14,389 nt of DNA from Actinomycetes bacterium. Lineage in GTDB: Bacteria; Actinomycetota; Acidimicrobiia; Acidimicrobiales; RAAP-2. Below are positions 1 to 6,577 of this stretch, in pieces. The translations under genes were made by a program, and so were the position numbers. The stretch is from positions 1 to 14,389 of the forward strand of contig JAJYPU010000038.1 of the NCBI GenBank assembly GCA_021795095.1, written 5' to 3'. The notes beneath the pieces were generated by a model. That model saw nothing but the letters and a program-made list of their open reading frames with translations, had not been told where the DNA came from and did no database searches. Position 1 is the first letter of the stretch. Each line of letters begins with the position of its first letter.

Positions 1-406
1 GTGCTCACGGGCCATCGCGGCGAGCGGGGCGATCGGCATCTGCTTGGCGAAGGTGAGCATCGCCATCTCCATCAAGAGGGTGAAGCCGCTGCCCGGGCGG
101 GACCAGGGCACCGCCACCAGGTGCACGCCGTGCTCGGGGCAGTCCACTCGGGGGACCCGGGCGATGAGATAGGCCTGGTGCTCGAAGAAGTCCAGGTGCC
201 GCCAAGTCTTCTCCACGGTGTCGTGCACCGGGCACGATATCTCCTTGCAACCTTCGTGCGGACAGGCGAACCGGGAACCTCTCGGAAAGTCCAGCCAGAT
301 CTCGAGTCTTCCGCCGAGCTCGTCGAACTCCACCGACGTCACCCGCCACGGCGGCACCAATCCCAACGCCCTCAAACATCGCGAACAGACCTGGATCCTT
401 CATCAT
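1..406 (-). pseudogene. ISL3 transposase, N-terminal part, apparent +1 frameshift
   Basis: The likely start is ATG at 406, preceded by GGGGTTGAG, giving MMKDPGLFAMFE. The family sequence then continues in a different frame: ALGLVPPWRVTSVEFDE, then a cysteine/histidine cluster (CPHEGC, SCPVHDT), WRHLDFF, VPRVDCPEHGV and PWSRPGSGFTLL. This corresponds to the zf-ISL3 region and the beginning of the DDE transposase. Removing one C from the CCC at 369-371 (one G on the coding strand) would join the two parts exactly as FEALGLVPPW. The start-codon frame instead continues as unrelated arginine-rich sequence. Either this copy is frameshifted, the base is a sequencing or assembly error, or translation begins at the TTG/GTG codons within LGLVPP. 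The 3' end lies outside the window. Confidence 0.8.
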
Positions 407-499
407 CTCAACCCCATCAGTAGCTCTCGGACAGTATCGAAACTACGTCAGGCGATCTCAGGGGTTGACGGACTTACCCACACGAAACAGCGAGGAGCC
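373..499 (-). repeat. 127-bp inverted repeat, left member (pairs with 14263-14389)
   Basis: Base by base, the reverse complement of 373-499 equals 14263-14389 except at 433 (A here, T on the element strand) versus 14329 (C). It covers the ISL3 end, its leader and the first 11 transposase codons. The match ends only because the window ends. Confidence 0.95.
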
Positions 500-830
500 A
501 ATCTTATGAAGTACCGAGCGAATGGCAGCGCTTCGTCACTCCAGCAATGGCTTTGTGTCAACGCCTCGCCCAAACGTCACATCGATGTTCGTGATGACGC
601 CGCGAATGGCGACATTGGCGACGTCGGCGTTACCGCGAAATGTGGCGGTCAAGAACACCAAACACGATTCCTCCGTAATGCTTCGCGAAGGAAAGACCCC
701 TTGGGGTCAAAATTCGAAGGGAGGATGTTGAATCACGGTAGCGGCGGGCCTCTTGGACACTTTGCGTGCTGTCGACGAGTACGCAGCGAATTCGTTGACC
801 TCAGTAATCATTCGTGCCACCGCCGTCCAT
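500..830. other. Gene-poor stretch between ISL3 and the MFS gene; possible decayed minus-strand frame
   Basis: I see no convincing intact gene. On the minus strand, one frame different from the MFS gene reads about 40 residues past the MFS stop to a TGA at 709-707. In the same frame it continues through FLTATFRGNADVANVAIRG to a TGA at 538-536. The second segment has a GGAGG upstream of a GTG at 658 and GC-rich third positions, so it could be a 40-residue ORF (658-536) or the remains of a longer gene. I do not recognise it. GACCCCTTGGGGTC at 695-708, followed on the minus strand by TTTCC, could act as a weak terminator for the MFS transcript. CTTCGCGAAG at 681-690 is a perfect 10-bp palindrome. 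Confidence 0.35.
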
Positions 831-2435
831 TCATCGCTTCTTATGTTCGGGGTAGACGGATCCGTGAGGGCCGCCACGGGCAAAGCCAGGGCGCACACTG
901 GTGGTAATTCCTCCACCACTTTTGTTACCGACGGCCGAGAGCGGCGTTGCAATGTCTTCCAATGACTGTTGTTCTGCCGCCACGCCGAACACCAGTTCCG
1001 CGACGCCGCCAATGATCATGACACCCGCGCCTACCAAGTAGGCAAAGAAGAGCCCACGGTGGCTGTTGACCAGCCCACCGTAGATATTGGGCCCTAGTGC
1101 GCCAAAGGCCTGGGCCAGCGCGAAGAAGACGGCGATCGCCTTGGCGCGAACCTCCAACGGGAAGATCTCGCTGACGGTGAGATACGCCGCGCTGGCTCCC
1201 GCTGAGGCGAAGAAGAAGACGAGCGACCACGCAACGGTTTGGGTGAGCGCGTCCAGCAGGTTGGCGTCAAACGCCCACGCGCTGACCAACAACAGACATC
1301 CAGCCAGCAGGTAGGTGGAGCTAATCATGAACCGTCGACCGATCGTGTCGAAGAATCGACCGAGGATGAGGGGGCCGGCGAGGTTGCCGACCGCGAAGGC
1401 GATGAAATACAGCGGAATCGCGCCGCTCGACACGTGGTACACCGTGGCGAGGACCAGGGCGTAGGTGAAGAAGATCGCGTTATAGAGGAAAGACTGCGTG
1501 ATCATCAACGTTGCGCCGAGGATACTTCGTTTCGGCATCTGTGTGAACAGCACGTGTGCCAGCGTGAAGTATCCGAGGTCGGCTATCGGGTTGATGACGA
1601 GTGCGTTCGATTCGTCGAGCGGAGGCAGATCTCCGCAACCCTCTGACTCCTTCTCCATTCGCTGGATGGCTTTTTCGGCCCCCTCTTCGCGCCCGTGCAT
1701 GATGAGCCATCGTGGACTCTCGGGGAGATTACGCCGCACGAAGATGATAGCCACGGCGAGCACTGGTCCAAGGAGAAAGCCGATTCGCCAACTCACGGTG
1801 TCGGAGAAGTGATTGAGGATGTAGAGCTCGGCGAGAGTGCCAATCAGAGCGCCGCCCCAGTAGGTGCCGTTGATGGCGATGTCGACGCGTCCTCGAAATC
1901 GCGCAGGAATCATCTCGTCAATCGCGGAGTTGATCGCGGCGTACTCACCACCGATGCCCATGCCGGCGATGAATCGGGTGGCGTAGAGCCAGATCACCCA
2001 TCCACCACCGTGGCCAAACGTGGCCGCGGTGAGACCCGAGCCCAGCAGATACACGCCCAACGTGACGAGAAAGAGTCGACGTCGCCCAAGCTTGTCTGAG
2101 AGTCGACCGAAAACGAGGGCACCGACCACCTCGCCAATGAGATAGATCGACGCGATGTCACCCACCGCTCGCGGGGACATGCCGAGCGTATTCTTTCTCT
2201 GCAGGAGGTCGGCCACGTCGCTCGCGATTGTGATCTCGAGCCCGTCGAGCACCCAGGCAACACCCAGGGCGACCACCATGCGGGTGTGGAATGGAGACCA
2301 GGGAAGTCGGTCTACACGCGCCGGTATCAGCGTGCTAATTGATTCGGACTCCGTTATCGCCACCGCGCCTATCTCCCCTGTTGAGAAGGAAATTTCCACT
2401 GAGAAGAGGTGCGAGGTCTTGGCGTCTTCACTCAA
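831..2435 (-). CDS. MFS transporter, sugar/metabolite:H+ symporter-like
   Basis: A 534-residue major facilitator superfamily permease of the inner membrane with about 12 predicted helices. Helix 1 carries WVLDGLEIT (about 61-69). The motif A loop GRLSDKLGRRR sits at 110-120, with a second copy, GRFFDTIGRRF, near 359-369 in the second half. RWL follows PESP near 238-244, the signature shared by sugar porters and related organic-ion transporters. A charged cytoplasmic loop lies between helices 6 and 7 (about 245-300). The substrate cannot be deduced. The start codon is TTG with GAGGGGG seven bases upstream, but the first ~37 residues before IPARVDRLPWS are longer than usual, so a start further in is possible. 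The ~45-residue C-terminal tail is hydrophilic. It is transcribed alone, divergently from the small ORF at 2608. Confidence 0.9.
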   Translation of the reverse strand: MSEDAKTSHLFSVEISFSTGEIGAVAITESESISTLIPARVDRLPWSPFHTRMVVALGVAWVLDGLEITIASDVADLLQRKNTLGMSPRAVGDIASIYLIGEVVGALVFGRLSDKLGRRRLFLVTLGVYLLGSGLTAATFGHGGGWVIWLYATRFIAGMGIGGEYAAINSAIDEMIPARFRGRVDIAINGTYWGGALIGTLAELYILNHFSDTVSWRIGFLLGPVLAVAIIFVRRNLPESPRWLIMHGREEGAEKAIQRMEKESEGCGDLPPLDESNALVINPIADLGYFTLAHVLFTQMPKRSILGATLMITQSFLYNAIFFTYALVLATVYHVSSGAIPLYFIAFAVGNLAGPLILGRFFDTIGRRFMISSTYLLAGCLLLVSAWAFDANLLDALTQTVAWSLVFFFASAGASAAYLTVSEIFPLEVRAKAIAVFFALAQAFGALGPNIYGGLVNSHRGLFFAYLVGAGVMIIGGVAELVFGVAAEQQSLEDIATPLSAVGNKSGGGITTSVRPGFARGGPHGSVYPEHKKR

Positions 2436-2464
2436 AGGGTAACCCCCTCGATGCCAGTTGTCAA
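2436..2464 (-). promoter_or_regulatory. Possible promoter overlapping the MFS ribosome binding site
   Basis: On the minus strand a perfect TTGACA (2464-2459) is followed after 17 bp by TACCCT (2441-2436), which fits TAnnnT. The -10 box abuts the assumed TTG start, so transcription would begin inside the annotated N-terminus. Either the hexamers are fortuitous or the true start lies downstream. Confidence 0.35.
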
Positions 2465-2607
2465 TGGATCCCTCAGCGGTTGTGGGGACACCATTGCTTG
2501 GCCCGCCTGTCTCATGAGACCATTGGTGTCACTTGGAATGACTTGCGTTGACGCCCATTGAGCCTTGACTGCGAGCCGTCAGTTGCCTCAGTGATAAGGG
2601 AGTTGCC

Positions 2608-2781
2608 GTGATCTACGTGTGGATGCTGGTTGCGTTGTTGTTCGTAACGTTTGTGGGTTGGGTGTCGAGCAAGGGCCGGTACGGCGACAAGGCGCCTCGC
2701 GAGGCGAGACGATTCACGTCACTCGGGCGACGCACGTCGGTCCTTGACGATGACGCGGACGGCTACATTCGCGATAAGTAG
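2608..2781 (+). CDS. Small single-pass membrane protein (57 aa), unknown function
   Basis: The GTG start is preceded by AAGGGAG with a five-base gap, a good ribosome binding site. The product is MIYVWMLVALLFVTFVGWVS followed by a basic, then acidic hydrophilic tail ending DDDADGYIRDK. The first ~20 residues form one hydrophobic helix; the tail has many Arg/Lys at 22-42 and an acidic cluster at 47-51. A short membrane anchor with its tail in the cytoplasm is the simplest topology under the positive-inside rule. It is divergent from the MFS gene and convergent with the GalT-like gene, so it has no operon partner. No family is recognised. The ribosome binding site and the coherent helix-plus-tail composition argue for a real gene. 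Confidence 0.6.
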   Translation: MIYVWMLVALLFVTFVGWVSSKGRYGDKAPREARRFTSLGRRTSVLDDDADGYIRDK

Positions 2782-2856
2782 CGCCCCAACGGCGCGGGTG
2801 GCGCTGGAGTCGAACGATCGATGTACGCCGCTAGGGGCCGTGCGAGCATCACGTAG

Positions 2857-2872
2857 CGTGAGAGGCCTCACG
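2857..2872. terminator. Weak hairpin between convergent genes
   Basis: CGTGAG-AGGC-CTCACG is a 6-bp stem with a 4-base loop between the convergent ends of the small membrane protein and the GalT-like gene. No T-run follows on either strand, and an alternative pairing (TCACG-TAG-CGTGA, 2849-2861) competes with it. It is a weak bidirectional terminator candidate. Confidence 0.25.
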
Positions 2873-2928
2873 TCACTGGGATCGGTTCGGGTCTCAACGG
2901 CGCATGTCGGATCGAGTCGACAGTCCAA

Positions 2929-3774
2929 CTACCGATGCGTGAGCGCGTCGGCCACGTCGGAAGGCGGGATCATGACCACAGCCATCCCAAAATACGGCGG
3001 GAGGACGCCGACGGCAGTGAACCTCGGGAGCAGTTGCGCCACGAGTCGCGGTCCATCCAAAAGGACGATGTTGTACGCGAGTGTGCCGTAGACGTGCACA
3101 AGGTCGGCGATCGCGGTGCGAAGGGCTTCGGCGAGGTTCTTGGGATCCTGTGCGACGACTCGGATCTCGCCGGTGGTGGTTGGTGCCCACGCGACGTAGG
3201 TCACCAACTCGGACGAGTCGTTGAGAACGAGTCCGTGGTGATGCGCGAGCGCTACGTCCTCGTCGATTGAGGCGGCGGTCACGGTCATCGCGACGGGGGC
3301 GGCGACGTCGACGTTGGTGCTCACGACTTGGCCGTGCAGATGGGGCTGGGTCCCGTTCACCTCGAGGCCCACATTGACGAAGGCGAGGGTTCGTCGGAAC
3401 TCGGTGCGGTGTCGCGCGCGCACTTCAAGAAGGGCGGCCATCACATCCTCGGACTCGTCTGGCCCGAGACTCTCGAAATCGGTGACGTGACGACGGGTAA
3501 TGACAAGGTCAGCGCCACCCGTTGGGCCGAACGGGCTCCATCGATTCGCGATGACAAAGGAGTGGGGACTGTCTCGTTGAAGGTGACTGACGTCATCACC
3601 GTTTTGAATGTCGTTCGCGTCGGACACCGGGGCCGCGGCGAGGCCACAGAAGACGCAGTGTTCACCGGGGCCGGGCAGGGTTCGGCGCACGACCGGGAAG
3701 GGCTTGTTCCGCTGGTCTGGGTGTACGGAGACGACACCCGTCAGCGGATCGCGGCGAATCTCATCGGTGTTCAT
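2929..3774 (-). CDS. GalT-like galactose-1-phosphate uridylyltransferase / HIT-superfamily nucleotidyltransferase
   Basis: A 281-residue cytoplasmic protein. The N-terminus NTDEIRRDPLTGVVSV is the typical GalT opening. A CVFCG pair (Cys40, Cys43) fits the zinc-binding position. NVGLEVNGTQPHLHGQVVS holds the H-L-H-G-Q catalytic motif (His145, His147, Gln149); in GalT the second His takes the uridylyl group. Known reaction of the family: UDP-glucose plus galactose-1-phosphate gives glucose-1-phosphate plus UDP-galactose. The protein is shorter than typical bacterial GalT (about 350 residues) and the middle position is Leu instead of the canonical Pro, so a different nucleotidyl transfer in this superfamily is possible. 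ATG 3774 is preferred. An in-frame GTG at 3831 would add 19 residues, but its ribosome binding region lies inside the hairpin at 3833-3870. No other Leloir-pathway gene is nearby. Confidence 0.78.
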   Translation of the reverse strand: MNTDEIRRDPLTGVVSVHPDQRNKPFPVVRRTLPGPGEHCVFCGLAAAPVSDANDIQNGDDVSHLQRDSPHSFVIANRWSPFGPTGGADLVITRRHVTDFESLGPDESEDVMAALLEVRARHRTEFRRTLAFVNVGLEVNGTQPHLHGQVVSTNVDVAAPVAMTVTAASIDEDVALAHHHGLVLNDSSELVTYVAWAPTTTGEIRVVAQDPKNLAEALRTAIADLVHVYGTLAYNIVLLDGPRLVAQLLPRFTAVGVLPPYFGMAVVMIPPSDVADALTHR

Positions 3775-3832
3775 GTCCAGTCGAACCGTACTCGCGGTAC
3801 CGCGCCCTTGCAATCCGGTCACGGAACTCACT

Positions 3833-3870
3833 GCTGCCCGGCGGCCCGATTGAACGGGCCACCGGGCAGC
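3833..3870 (-). terminator. Strong hairpin between the exported protein gene and galT-like gene
   Basis: The left arm GCTGCCCGGCGGCCCG and right arm CGGGCCACCGGGCAGC form a 16-bp stem with a single mismatch around the loop ATTGAA. It lies 36 bases past the stop of the exported protein gene and before the GalT-like start, so it would end or attenuate read-through from the upstream gene. No U-tract follows on either strand, so it may act through Rho, pausing or mRNA stabilisation. Confidence 0.6.
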
Positions 3871-3905
3871 GAACGGTTGTCGTCGGAACCGCTGCGACGT
3901 GGTAT

Positions 3906-5897
3906 CTACGGCGTGAGTAGGTTGACCGACGTTCCCCAGTTGATGAACAGGTCCCTTGTGTCACCACAGGTGAAGTCCTTGGCGAACTGAGCGTCGGTGC
4001 AGGACTGGTTGATCATCTCAGAGGCGAAGACCACTCGGTTCCCGACCACCTGGGCCGCGGAGTAGTCGCCCCAACGAGGGTCATAGCTTGAGGTGCCCAA
4101 ACCCTGGTACTCCGAAAATCCGTCCTGGGGACCCACACCGAGGGCGGCGACATGGACCGTCGAGTCAACGGAATCGCCGGAACCGACCATGGAGTAGGCC
4201 GTGCTCGGGTAGTAGCTACTCCCGGAGATGCCGTAGGCCATCACACCGGCACCCTTCTGCGTTATCGCCACTGCTGGGAAGAACGCGTTGGCACCACTTG
4301 GCGACACGTAACCCGTCGACACTGTGGACGATTCGAGCCCCGACGAATCGAGGTTCGGTTTGACGGCGAAGTAGGCGATTCCTGAGTACAGCGTCTGCGA
4401 CGTGCCCGATACCTGGAGCACACCGGTGTTGAGAGCGCCAACGAGCGCACCGGTCGAGGGGTCGAACGCCGCGGTGGCCATCCGGTCGTCGTTGGTCTGG
4501 ATGGGACCTTCCGGTGGAGCCTTCGCCTTCTTACTCCCGTTCAATGAATTCCAAGCATCGCCGAGTGGCGTGGATCCTGCCTTCTGAGTGGCGAGCGGGG
4601 GCATCGCGTACTGGCCGGAACTCAGCGTTGCTTCGTAGATGCCAATAGGCGCTGAATTCGAACCCGGGCTGTTCACCGCTGACGTGTTCGTGAAGGCCCA
4701 CTCGGCGATTCGCTGATCGCCAGCGTTCGAGAAGTCGAGAGCGCTCAAGGCGTAACTCGTGCCGCGGTACGCGCTCGTGTAGGAACCGGCGGGGGACTGG
4801 GCGGGAACGAGTGAGTACCACGGGCCCGCGCCCGGTGCCGGCACGGTGGCGCCGATTGCGTTCCACCAAACCGGGATGCTCGTCGCGCCACTGTCAAGTG
4901 CGGTCTTGCTCAAGAAGTAGTAGTTGCACTGTCCGGCAGGCGCGCTACCGAAGATCGAGTACTCGTTCGTTGAGATCTGAACAGTGTTGTTCCCGACGCC
5001 GAGCAGGGGTTGATCTCCGAAGCAAGGGTTCGCGCCGGACTTGCTGGTTGACAGATTGTTGCACGTGGCGGTTCCCGTCTGATTGGACAGGTCGGGGATG
5101 AAGTAGACGTTCCATGAGCCCGTCGGGTTGGGCGTTTTGCTCACCGCGAGCCACGTTCCAGCCCAGCCCTGGGGAGTCGCGTCGTTGAGGTCCAGCCAGA
5201 TCTGGCTCGCGTACCAGTGTCCCGTCGTGTTGTCGAAATAACAGCGTGGGTCACCCTGGACGGAGTAACTACCGTCACCACCGGCGCCGAAGATTTCCGG
5301 CGTACCGAACAGACTTTCAAGCGGTGCGACGGTGATCGGGGATAACTTCGATCCCGAGAACACCTCGACCACCTCGTTGTTGACTTCCATCGTGGTCGTG
5401 GTGCTTGCGCACAGTCCTTGGTCCGACGGCTCTACGTCGACGCCAGGTAGTCCACCCTTCTGCGGGTGGGTGATGCCTTGGAGATACCCGTTCAACCCCG
5501 AGGTCGAGGTAAGTCCATTCGTTGCGCCGGTGATGGGCGAACCCGTAACGGTCGGATAGGGCGTACTGGAAGGACGGCCCTTGCCCTGGGAGTTCGAGAT
5601 GGACGCCGGGACTTTGGCCCGAGATGACGCGTTATCGCCGGCACTGAAGGTCCGTGGGCCAGCGCCGGGCGGAATCGACGACGGAAGTGCTTGGGCCCCG
5701 CCGTAGGCGTAGGTCCCCGTGCCGAGTGTGGTGGTGTTGACTAGGTTGGCCACACCCGTTTGGGTCGCTTGGGCGACCAAACCGACCGCACCGGGCGGAG
5801 AATCGGGGGCGGTGGCGTTAGCCGCAGTCACACTCGTCACATTCAACAGGGCGAGCGCCGCCGCCGCCGCCATCACGCTACCGATTCGCCTTTTCAT
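3906..5897 (-). CDS. Exported beta-propeller-like protein, unknown function
   Basis: A 663-residue protein. It begins MKRRIGSVMAAAAALALL, a Sec signal peptide with probable cleavage near ANA (about residue 27), so it acts outside the cytoplasm. A Ser/Thr/Pro/Gly-rich low-complexity segment spans about 30-150. After that come segments reminiscent of BNR/sialidase-like propeller proteins: GDPRCYFDNTTGHWYASQIW (215-234), AVSKTPNPTGSWNVY (251-265) and DPRWGDYSAAQVVGN (606-620). I recall similar DPR...WGDYSA motifs in uncharacterised exported proteins; no catalytic site is recognised. There are cysteines at 163, 219, 279, 292, 324, 633 and 644. ATG 5897 is chosen because GGGGGTG lies just upstream and the signal peptide starts there; a TTG at 5912 would add five residues. 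No anchor or LPXTG is seen at the C-terminus. Confidence 0.8.
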   Translation of the reverse strand: MKRRIGSVMAAAAALALLNVTSVTAANATAPDSPPGAVGLVAQATQTGVANLVNTTTLGTGTYAYGGAQALPSSIPPGAGPRTFSAGDNASSRAKVPASISNSQGKGRPSSTPYPTVTGSPITGATNGLTSTSGLNGYLQGITHPQKGGLPGVDVEPSDQGLCASTTTTMEVNNEVVEVFSGSKLSPITVAPLESLFGTPEIFGAGGDGSYSVQGDPRCYFDNTTGHWYASQIWLDLNDATPQGWAGTWLAVSKTPNPTGSWNVYFIPDLSNQTGTATCNNLSTSKSGANPCFGDQPLLGVGNNTVQISTNEYSIFGSAPAGQCNYYFLSKTALDSGATSIPVWWNAIGATVPAPGAGPWYSLVPAQSPAGSYTSAYRGTSYALSALDFSNAGDQRIAEWAFTNTSAVNSPGSNSAPIGIYEATLSSGQYAMPPLATQKAGSTPLGDAWNSLNGSKKAKAPPEGPIQTNDDRMATAAFDPSTGALVGALNTGVLQVSGTSQTLYSGIAYFAVKPNLDSSGLESSTVSTGYVSPSGANAFFPAVAITQKGAGVMAYGISGSSYYPSTAYSMVGSGDSVDSTVHVAALGVGPQDGFSEYQGLGTSSYDPRWGDYSAAQVVGNRVVFASEMINQSCTDAQFAKDFTCGDTRDLFINWGTSVNLLTP

Positions 5898-5913
5898 AGG
5901 ACACCCCCACAAT

Positions 5914-5941
5914 GTTCGTTGCGCTGAGTTCGTTGCGCTGA
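5914..5941 (-). repeat. Perfect 14-bp tandem duplication upstream of the exported protein gene
   Basis: GTTCGTTGCGCTGA occurs twice head to tail (5914-5927 and 5928-5941). It lies 17 bases upstream of ATG 5897, between the proposed promoter and the ribosome binding site, so it would be in the 5' untranslated region of the minus-strand transcript. Confidence 0.9.
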
Positions 5942-5959
5942 CAATGTGCTTCGGCCCTG

Positions 5960-5988
5960 ATGCTAGGAGTTCCGCGCGTCGGCGTAAA
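5960..5988 (-). promoter_or_regulatory. Candidate promoter for the exported protein gene
   Basis: On the minus strand TTTACG (5988-5983) and TAGCAT (5965-5960) are separated by 17 bp. Each matches four of six consensus positions. The spacing and location suit a sigma-70 type promoter giving a roughly 55-base leader that includes the 14-bp tandem duplication. Confidence 0.4.
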
Positions 5989-6149
5989 GGGGGAGTTTTT
6001 GAGAACTGATACGGAACTAGTCACATTGTTATGTCGGTCCTCACGCAAGAGGAGCGATCAACGCATCGGTTGGCGCAAAGTTGTTGCGCCCGTGCGATAC
6101 GCATGAGCCCAAGTGCGACGACAAACTTCGCGCAATGTAGGGCCCGCAG
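5989..6149. other. Intergenic stretch with no feature recognised
   Basis: Between the candidate promoter of the exported protein gene and the IS21 relic I find no coding frame with a ribosome binding site, no repeat and no hairpin of note. The frames that are open here show no recognisable protein. Confidence 0.4.
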
Positions 6150-6350
6150 TGTGTCCGTGGCCATGAGAAAGTATCCACTGGTGGCCAACTGAGGTCCCCG
6201 CTGGTGGCCACGAAAAGTCCCCACTGGTGGCCAGGAGAAGTCCCCGCCCTTCATTGAGTATCCAACCGCAGTGCCCCCTGACCGGTGACGGTGGTAGTTC
6301 CACCAACCACGGCACCGACCAGGAGACACTCTCAATGAAATCAGCGGCGA
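6150..6350 (+). mobile_element. Relic of an IS21-family insertion sequence end
   Basis: Four head-to-tail 23-24 bp units lie at 6157-6180, 6181-6203, 6204-6226 and 6227-6249. Each starts GTGGCCA, and most carry GTCCCC near the 3' end. Multiple short terminal repeats of this kind mark the ends of IS21-family elements, where the transposase IstA binds. A sequence beginning TGTGTCC at 6150 may be the outer tip. Downstream, AGGAGA precedes ATG 6334 and the codons for MKSA, which looks like the start of an istA gene. After that the similarity stops and no transposase follows, so this appears to be a left end with most of the element deleted. Similarity is judged from memory of actinobacterial IS21 ends. 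Confidence 0.6.
6157..6249 (+). repeat. Four tandem 23-24 bp direct repeats (IS21-type terminal repeats)
   Basis: The units are GTGGCCATGAGAAAG...CACTG, GTGGCCAACTGAGG...CGCTG, GTGGCCACGAAAAG...CACTG and GTGGCCAGGAGAAG...CGCCC. The first is 24 bp, the others 23 bp. GTGGCCA is invariant; the purine-rich centre and the CCCC block vary slightly. The two middle junctions are exact. Confidence 0.9.
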
Positions 6351-6447
6351 GCGGGCAGTGTCGACGTGGTGGGTCGTCGACGGGTAGCGGTTCCCGGCGC
6401 GTTCGGGTGCTCACTCGAACTACCTGGTCGATGCCGGACACTGACTA
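6334..6447 (+). pseudogene. Possible stub of istA (37 codons), probably not functional
   Basis: ATG 6334 lies behind AGGAGA at good spacing and reads MKSAAS before turning into a Ser/Arg-rich, non-family sequence that ends at TAG 6445-6447. Only the first few codons resemble an IS21 IstA start. It is best seen as the leftover start of a deleted transposase gene. Confidence 0.35.
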
Positions 6448-6451
6448 GAAC

Positions 6452-6489
6452 GTCACATATACAAACCGAAACGGTATAGTAATGATATG
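6452..6489 (+). promoter_or_regulatory. Candidate promoter/operator for the SPW gene
   Basis: TATAGT (6475-6480) is a good -10 box. GTCACA at 6452-6457 is a weak -35 at 17 bp. The palindrome ACCGAAACGGT (6465-6475) overlaps the -10, and CATAT (6456-6460) and ATATG (6485-6489) bracket it as an outer inverted pair. A repressor bound here would block the -10. Which regulator is involved is unknown. Confidence 0.4.
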
Positions 6490-6577
6490 TGGGTCGTCCC
6501 CACAGATACCTGGGACGGTATGACCCGGGGAACCGGGTTTGAAGTTCGGGGCAACGTCCGAAGAGAGGAGATATGCC

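Larger units (their letters stand above)
1..499 (-). mobile_element. ISL3-family insertion sequence, 5' part (left copy)
   Basis: The element's terminal sequence, read on the minus strand, begins GGCTCCTCGCTGTTTCGTG at base 499 and runs leftward out of the window. The same terminus occurs in inverted orientation at 14263. The shared sequence starts exactly at GGCTCC and the bases outside it differ, which fixes the element boundary. It encodes an N-terminal ISL3 transposase with the zinc-binding region and the family's VPWSRPGSGFTLL stretch. The transposase reads away from the window interior. The far end and the outer target duplication are not visible. ISL3 elements usually make an 8-bp target duplication; the 8 bp adjoining this end are AATCTTAT (500-507). 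Confidence 0.88.

Noticed and set aside
218..907. Long plus-strand open frame (229 codons) across the ISL3 end and the following gap
   Set aside because: It crosses the IS boundary, is antisense to the transposase, has no ribosome binding site and shows no protein-like composition.
3328..3990. 220-codon plus-strand frame antisense to the GalT-like gene
   Set aside because: It is a shadow of the real gene on the other strand; the minus frame carries the HLHGQ and CxxC motifs.
6157..6249. CRISPR array
   Set aside because: The four units abut with no spacers and match the pattern of IS21 terminal repeats instead.
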